Below are positions 5,540-8,299 of a DNA stretch of 8,299 nucleotides, one piece after another. Source of the DNA: Bacillota bacterium (lineage in GTDB: Bacteria > Bacillota > Clostridia > Acetivibrionales > DSM-1351); the NCBI GenBank assembly GCA_023431385.1, contig JAEYWA010000068.1, positions 1 through 8,299 on the forward strand. Reading direction: 5' to 3'. Position numbers and translations under genes: made by a program. Below the pieces are notes generated by a model that saw only the letters and a list, made by a program, of their open reading frames with translations, was not told the origin of the DNA and did no database searches. Position 1 is the first letter of the stretch, and each line of letters begins with the position of its first letter.

Positions 5540-6955
5540 TTACTCCAAAGTAAACGAAGCAAGACTTGCGCTGCCCTGTCCTGTATAAGTGAAATACAGA
5601 GCTTGTATACCGTCCGGTATTGAAATATCAGCAGAGTATTCTGTCCATACATTAGTGAAGTTAACAGTTATTCGTCCCAGAGCTTTGCCGTTCCACGAAG
5701 TTTTAACCTCAAAGTCACCTTTGCAATATCCACGTACCTTGATTTTTACTTTTTTCACGCCTTTACAGTCAAAATACTTAAAGCCGGCTGTAGCAGAGGC
5801 TTTCATGTTCGCAATGTATCCTATCTCCTCATCGCCGTCTCTGCCGTCCTGGGTAATCTTAGGGAATTGATGCCCCATCCAGGCTCCTGTACAATCAGTA
5901 TAAATTGATTCTTCATTGCAGAAAAGATTGCAGGCCAGATATGCAGGGTATTCACCTTGCCCTATAAGTGCTCCGCCATTGGAACCGCAGGATGTCATTT
6001 CGACCTGGGGAATGGTTCCGTCACCTAAGAAATTGATTTCTTCTATACAGCCCTGCCTGCTGAAATTAGTTCCGTTTGTATGTCTGTGATAAAAAATATA
6101 CCACTTGGTGTTAATTTCAACAATACTCCCGTGATTGTTACCCCCGTAAAACATCGGCTTGTCTGCCGGCTTATAGGTATTAATATGAAGATCGTTATTG
6201 CTTACAATTACTCCTTGATATATAAATCCTTTTGTTGGATACTTGCTGGTGGCATAGCAAAGCTCATGCATCACAATTGAAGAATACACAAAGTAGTAGG
6301 TGTCCCCTTTCTTTCTAATTGAAGGAGCTTCAAAAAACTCATGACCTTCAAACCCACTACCCTTGCTGAAGGGCTCACTTGGTAAAATAGTTACGGGTTC
6401 TTCCGTTATACTCAGCATATCGGGGCCGAGAACTGTAGCCATGGCACCCTTTCTTGATTTGTCACCTATAGCACAAAAACCGGTATACAAATAGGTATAT
6501 TCTCCTTCTGTCAGTACTCCCGGGTCGAACTGAGGTTCATCTCCCTCCCTTTCTCCAAGTCGTGTACCATCAAAATAATGCACATATCCATAGAACTCAT
6601 ATTTACCTGCCGGAGTATCGCAAACAGCCACAGAGACGACTGGAACCTTATCCAGAACATAGTAAAGATAATACCTTCCGTCTGGTCCTACCGTTACGTC
6701 GGGTGCATACAAACACATCCTCCCATCAGGATTGAGGGGATCATCTGTTTTTTTGTAGATCACTCCTTCATACTGCCAGTTACCCAAGTCATCAACCGGT
6801 GCTGACCAGCAAACATAGTCATTCAGACAATATACATGTCCATTGAAGCGATCATGGGAACCATAAACATAGACCCTGTTATTAAAAACGTACGGCTCTC
6901 CGTCGGGGATGTATTCCCATGACGGAAGATAAGGATTAAAACCCTGCTTTCTCAT
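5540..6955 (-). CDS. Family 43 glycoside hydrolase with C-terminal CBM6-like module
   Basis: A 471-residue five-bladed beta-propeller glycosidase, probably an alpha-L-arabinofuranosidase or beta-xylosidase acting on xylan- or arabinan-derived oligosaccharides. Candidate catalytic residues are D18 in YIPDGEPYVF (general base), D144 in FDPGVLTEGEYTYLY (pKa modulator) and E209 in FFEAPSIRKKGDTYYFVYS (general acid). YAPDVTVGPDGRYYLYY (83-99) is the usual conserved blade. NNHGSIVEI (273-281) and WYIFYHRHTNGT (285-296) supply the active-site His region of this arabinofuranosidase-like branch. Residues from about 345 to 471, ending in DGIQALYFTYTGQGSASLASFTLE-like sequence (split: DGIQALYFTYTGQ, then GSASLASF), form a CBM6-like beta-sandwich. 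There is no signal peptide, so it should act in the cytoplasm on imported oligosaccharides. AAAGGAGAGG (6963-6972 read on the minus strand) supports the ATG. It is divergent from an AraC regulator that probably controls it. Confidence 0.9.
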   Translation of the reverse strand: MRKQGFNPYLPSWEYIPDGEPYVFNNRVYVYGSHDRFNGHVYCLNDYVCWSAPVDDLGNWQYEGVIYKKTDDPLNPDGRMCLYAPDVTVGPDGRYYLYYVLDKVPVVSVAVCDTPAGKYEFYGYVHYFDGTRLGEREGDEPQFDPGVLTEGEYTYLYTGFCAIGDKSRKGAMATVLGPDMLSITEEPVTILPSEPFSKGSGFEGHEFFEAPSIRKKGDTYYFVYSSIVMHELCYATSKYPTKGFIYQGVIVSNNDLHINTYKPADKPMFYGGNNHGSIVEINTKWYIFYHRHTNGTNFSRQGCIEEINFLGDGTIPQVEMTSCGSNGGALIGQGEYPAYLACNLFCNEESIYTDCTGAWMGHQFPKITQDGRDGDEEIGYIANMKASATAGFKYFDCKGVKKVKIKVRGYCKGDFEVKTSWNGKALGRITVNFTNVWTEYSADISIPDGIQALYFTYTGQGSASLASFTLE

Positions 6956-7059
6956 AATACAACCTCTCCTTTGGAAGCATCCAACCAGGATACTTTAATC
7001 AATGTAAATATAAAAGAAAATAAAAAGAATATCGGAATTGCGAATTGATATATTCATAT

Positions 7060-7087
7060 ATAGTATTTTTTAAAAACAAACCGGCAA
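7060..7087 (-). promoter_or_regulatory. Candidate weak promoter of the GH43 gene
   Basis: Minus-strand TTGCCG (7082-7087) and TACTAT (7060-7065) are 16 bases apart. Both boxes are poor, as expected for an activator-dependent promoter. One arm of the inverted repeat (7089-7098) lies immediately upstream of the -35 box, where AraC-type activators usually bind. The leader would be about 100 nt of AT-rich sequence with no recognised structure. Confidence 0.3.
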
Positions 7088-7088
7088 A

Positions 7089-7137
7089 TCAAATATTGCA
7101 GTCTGATCAGTTCATATAATGATTTTACAATATTTGA
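7089..7137. promoter_or_regulatory. Inverted-repeat operator candidate between GH43 and araC-like gene
   Basis: TCAAATATTG (7089-7098) is repeated as its exact reverse complement CAATATTTGA (7128-7137), with arm centres 39 bases apart. The right arm overlaps the -35 box of the regulator's own promoter (7134-7139); the left arm abuts the GH43 candidate -35 box (7082-7087). Between the arms lies an 8-base palindrome CTGATCAG (7103-7110). This layout suits an AraC-type protein that activates one gene and represses itself. The binding protein is inferred from neighbourhood only. Confidence 0.45.
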
Positions 7138-7162
7138 ACTCTGAATGACAATGATATATACT
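7134..7162 (+). promoter_or_regulatory. Promoter of the AraC-type regulator
   Basis: TTGAAC (7134-7139) and TATACT (7157-7162) are spaced by 17 bases. The predicted start near 7169 leaves a leader of about 30 nt before the TTG at 7199, and nearly none before the TTG at 7172. This argues for the shorter protein. Confidence 0.55.
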
Positions 7163-7198
7163 AAGAGATAATTGATATATTCTAAGATAGGAATTATA

Positions 7199-7951
7199 TT
7201 GACTCTTATTCATTATGTAGAATACGATGCGGCTCACCAGGAGAATTTTGTTTTTGACATTCCGGAGGGTCACGACTGTTGGCTATTGGTTATAACACAA
7301 ACGCCTGCTTCTATTATGGTAAATAATGAGATAAAGGAATATCCTGCCCACAGTGCAGTTTTCTATCGCCCTCATCAAAGTATATACTACCGTGCCTGCG
7401 GTGAAAAGTATATCAATGACTGGATACGTTTTGAATCCACAGAAGCATATGTAACTGAGACTATGCTTCCCCACGGAATTCCTTTTTCCCTGGATAACCC
7501 TGAATACTGTCACAAGCTGTTTCAACTTCTTGTAACTGAACACTCCTTTAATAAGGATTATAAGGATTCCTCAATCGATTACCTATTAAGAACCCTGTTT
7601 AACAAACTGCTTGAATCATGCTTTCATACAGGCATAACTCCGCAATATTATAACCTGCTCAGACTACGAACAGAAATCATCAACAACCCGGGTAAAAATT
7701 GGTCTATTCCTGTCATGGCTGAAGTATTGCATGTCAGTCCAGGTTATCTTCAAACCATATATAAAAATACCTTTGGGATATCCTGCATGCATGATGTTAT
7801 AAACAGCCGTATTCGTCTTGCCAAGGAGTATCTGCTGCACCGAACTCATACGATTGCTGAAGTTGCTGCACTATGCGGCTATAATAGTATTGAACATTTT
7901 TCCAGACAGTTTAAGAAAATTACTGGCTGTACACCGGGGAAATGGAGTTAA
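7199..7951 (+). CDS. AraC-family transcriptional regulator of GH43
   Basis: A DNA-binding regulator of 250 residues. The N-terminal half (about 1-120) is a cupin-like sugar-sensing domain: PEGHDCWLLVITQTPASI is followed by YPAHSAVFYRPHQSIYYRA and WIRFE, a typical AraC_binding pattern. The C-terminal 95 residues carry two helix-turn-helix motifs. The first is in IPVMAEVLHVSPGYLQTIYK (about 170-189), the second in IAEVAALCGYNSIEHFSRQFKK (about 219-240), ending in the family signature TGCTPGKW. The start is a TTG: AGGA at 7189-7192 sits 6 nt before TTG 7199. The alternative TTG at 7172 lies three bases after the predicted transcription start and has no usable ribosome binding site. It is divergent from the GH43 glycosidase, with a shared 10-bp inverted repeat, so it most likely activates that gene in response to a plant-derived sugar and limits its own expression. 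No N-terminal transmembrane segment is seen. Confidence 0.85.
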   Translation: MTLIHYVEYDAAHQENFVFDIPEGHDCWLLVITQTPASIMVNNEIKEYPAHSAVFYRPHQSIYYRACGEKYINDWIRFESTEAYVTETMLPHGIPFSLDNPEYCHKLFQLLVTEHSFNKDYKDSSIDYLLRTLFNKLLESCFHTGITPQYYNLLRLRTEIINNPGKNWSIPVMAEVLHVSPGYLQTIYKNTFGISCMHDVINSRIRLAKEYLLHRTHTIAEVAALCGYNSIEHFSRQFKKITGCTPGKWS

Positions 7952-7982
7952 TGAAAGACAGTCAATAAGTAATTTTCCCGAT

Positions 7983-8015
7983 AAAAACAGGCGGAGCTTA
8001 CAAGGCTCCGCCTGT
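7983..8015 (-). terminator. Terminator of the minus-strand MutS-like gene
   Basis: A perfect GC-rich 11-bp stem (7987-7997 with 8005-8015) with a 7-nt loop is followed, reading the minus strand, by TTTTTAT (7981-7987 region). It lies 27 bases past the stop of the minus-strand gene. Read on the plus strand no T-tract follows, so it serves that gene rather than the AraC regulator. Confidence 0.75.
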
Positions 8016-8042
8016 AGTATTACCAAAAATCATTATTTCTAC

Positions 8043-8299
8043 TTAGTTGTCGTATTTAATAATCAAGTCCGGATTGTGGTGCTTTCCCATCTTTTTTCTT
8101 GCTTTACGGTTTTCCACAGAATCAAAAACTATAGAAAAATCATAATCGGGTGGATACAGTTCACTTGCAGCTACGTGCAGCTTAAGCCTTTTATGTGATA
8201 TCAGCGTTTTTTTGTTCTTTATCTGCACTCCCAGCTCACCTTTCTCATTTGCTGTCTGATAAACAATTCCTATTTCCCTCTGGGGATATACCATCACAC
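8043..8299 (-). CDS. C-terminal end of a MutS-family-like protein (partial)
   Basis: The last 84-85 codons of a minus-strand gene that enters from the right edge; its true start is outside the window. The tail has a small beta-rich part (YPQREIGIVYQTANEKGELG, then VQIKNKKTLISHKRLKL) and a charged ending with LYPPDYDFSIVFDSVENRKA, RKKMGKHH and PDLIIKYDN. I recall endings of this kind, with hKRLKLhhxAxELYPxDYDFxIhF followed by xxNRKxRxxM, in a Firmicutes branch of MutS-related ATPases (not MutS1 or MutS2 proper). No ATPase motif lies inside the window to confirm this. The internal GTG/ATG codons near 8292-8297 are not taken as starts because the frame is open to the edge. A strong terminator follows the stop codon. 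Confidence 0.55.
   Translation of the reverse strand, partial: VMVYPQREIGIVYQTANEKGELGVQIKNKKTLISHKRLKLHVAASELYPPDYDFSIVFDSVENRKARKKMGKHHNPDLIIKYDN

Noticed and set aside
7818..8198. A 126-codon plus-strand frame after the AraC gene
   Set aside because: It overlaps the end of the AraC gene in another frame, passes through the strong terminator hairpin, and is antisense to the MutS-like coding end.
1..8299. CRISPR array, tRNA or rRNA gene, insertion sequence, toxin-antitoxin or defence cluster
   Set aside because: Read on both strands, the window shows no direct repeat series, cloverleaf, transposase fragment or paired small ORFs.

Overview
The window looks like chromosomal DNA from an AT-rich, Gram-positive anaerobe of the class Clostridia. 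The reasons are strong AGGAGG-type ribosome binding sites, sigma-A-like promoters, U-tract terminators, a flavodoxin/ferredoxin (EFR1-like) protein, a ferredoxin-nitroreductase remnant and a cytoplasmic family-43 glycoside hydrolase with its own AraC regulator. A plant-polysaccharide degrader of the Ruminiclostridium type would fit, but species cannot be fixed from the sequence. These are mostly single-gene transcription units separated by decaying genes rather than one pathway cluster.

Left part (1-2090, + strand). A hairpin terminator (85-136) closes an unseen upstream unit. A promoter at 160-188 then drives an intact EFR1-like flavodoxin/ferredoxin (229-1047). It is followed at one-base spacing by a nitroreductase with an N-terminal [4Fe-4S] domain that is broken by an internal deletion (1049-1715). 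After a terminator (1721-1760) lies the frameshifted C-terminal half of an AraC-type regulator (about 1812-2090). This was probably once a redox operon with a nearby regulator, of which only the electron carrier is intact.

Middle (2074-4561, - strand). A SAM-dependent methyltransferase (2074-2886) has its own promoter, and its stop-codon end overlaps the AraC remnant by 17 bases. Next is a DHRS1-like short-chain dehydrogenase/reductase (3170-4012) with a leader of about 200 nt. Upstream of its promoter is a remnant with two in-frame stops that matches the GyrI-like effector-binding domain pattern (4255-4479).

Right part (4503-8299). A divergent carbamoyltransferase paralogue (4562-5470, +) has altered carbamoyl-phosphate and amino-acid binding motifs. 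It converges on a GH43 glycosidase (5540-6955, -), with one shared 14-bp hairpin between them. GH43 is divergently transcribed from an AraC regulator (7199-7951, +). The intergenic region carries a perfect 10-bp inverted repeat: one arm overlaps the regulator's -35 box and the other abuts the candidate GH43 -35 box. This is a plausible autoregulated local sugar-utilisation switch. The right edge holds the C-terminal end of a MutS-family-like protein (-) with a strong terminator.

I found no convincing new multi-gene system. The most interesting items are the altered-motif carbamoyltransferase, the GH43/AraC operator layout, and a nitroreductase deletion that places TGA exactly where the fourth cluster cysteine should be.
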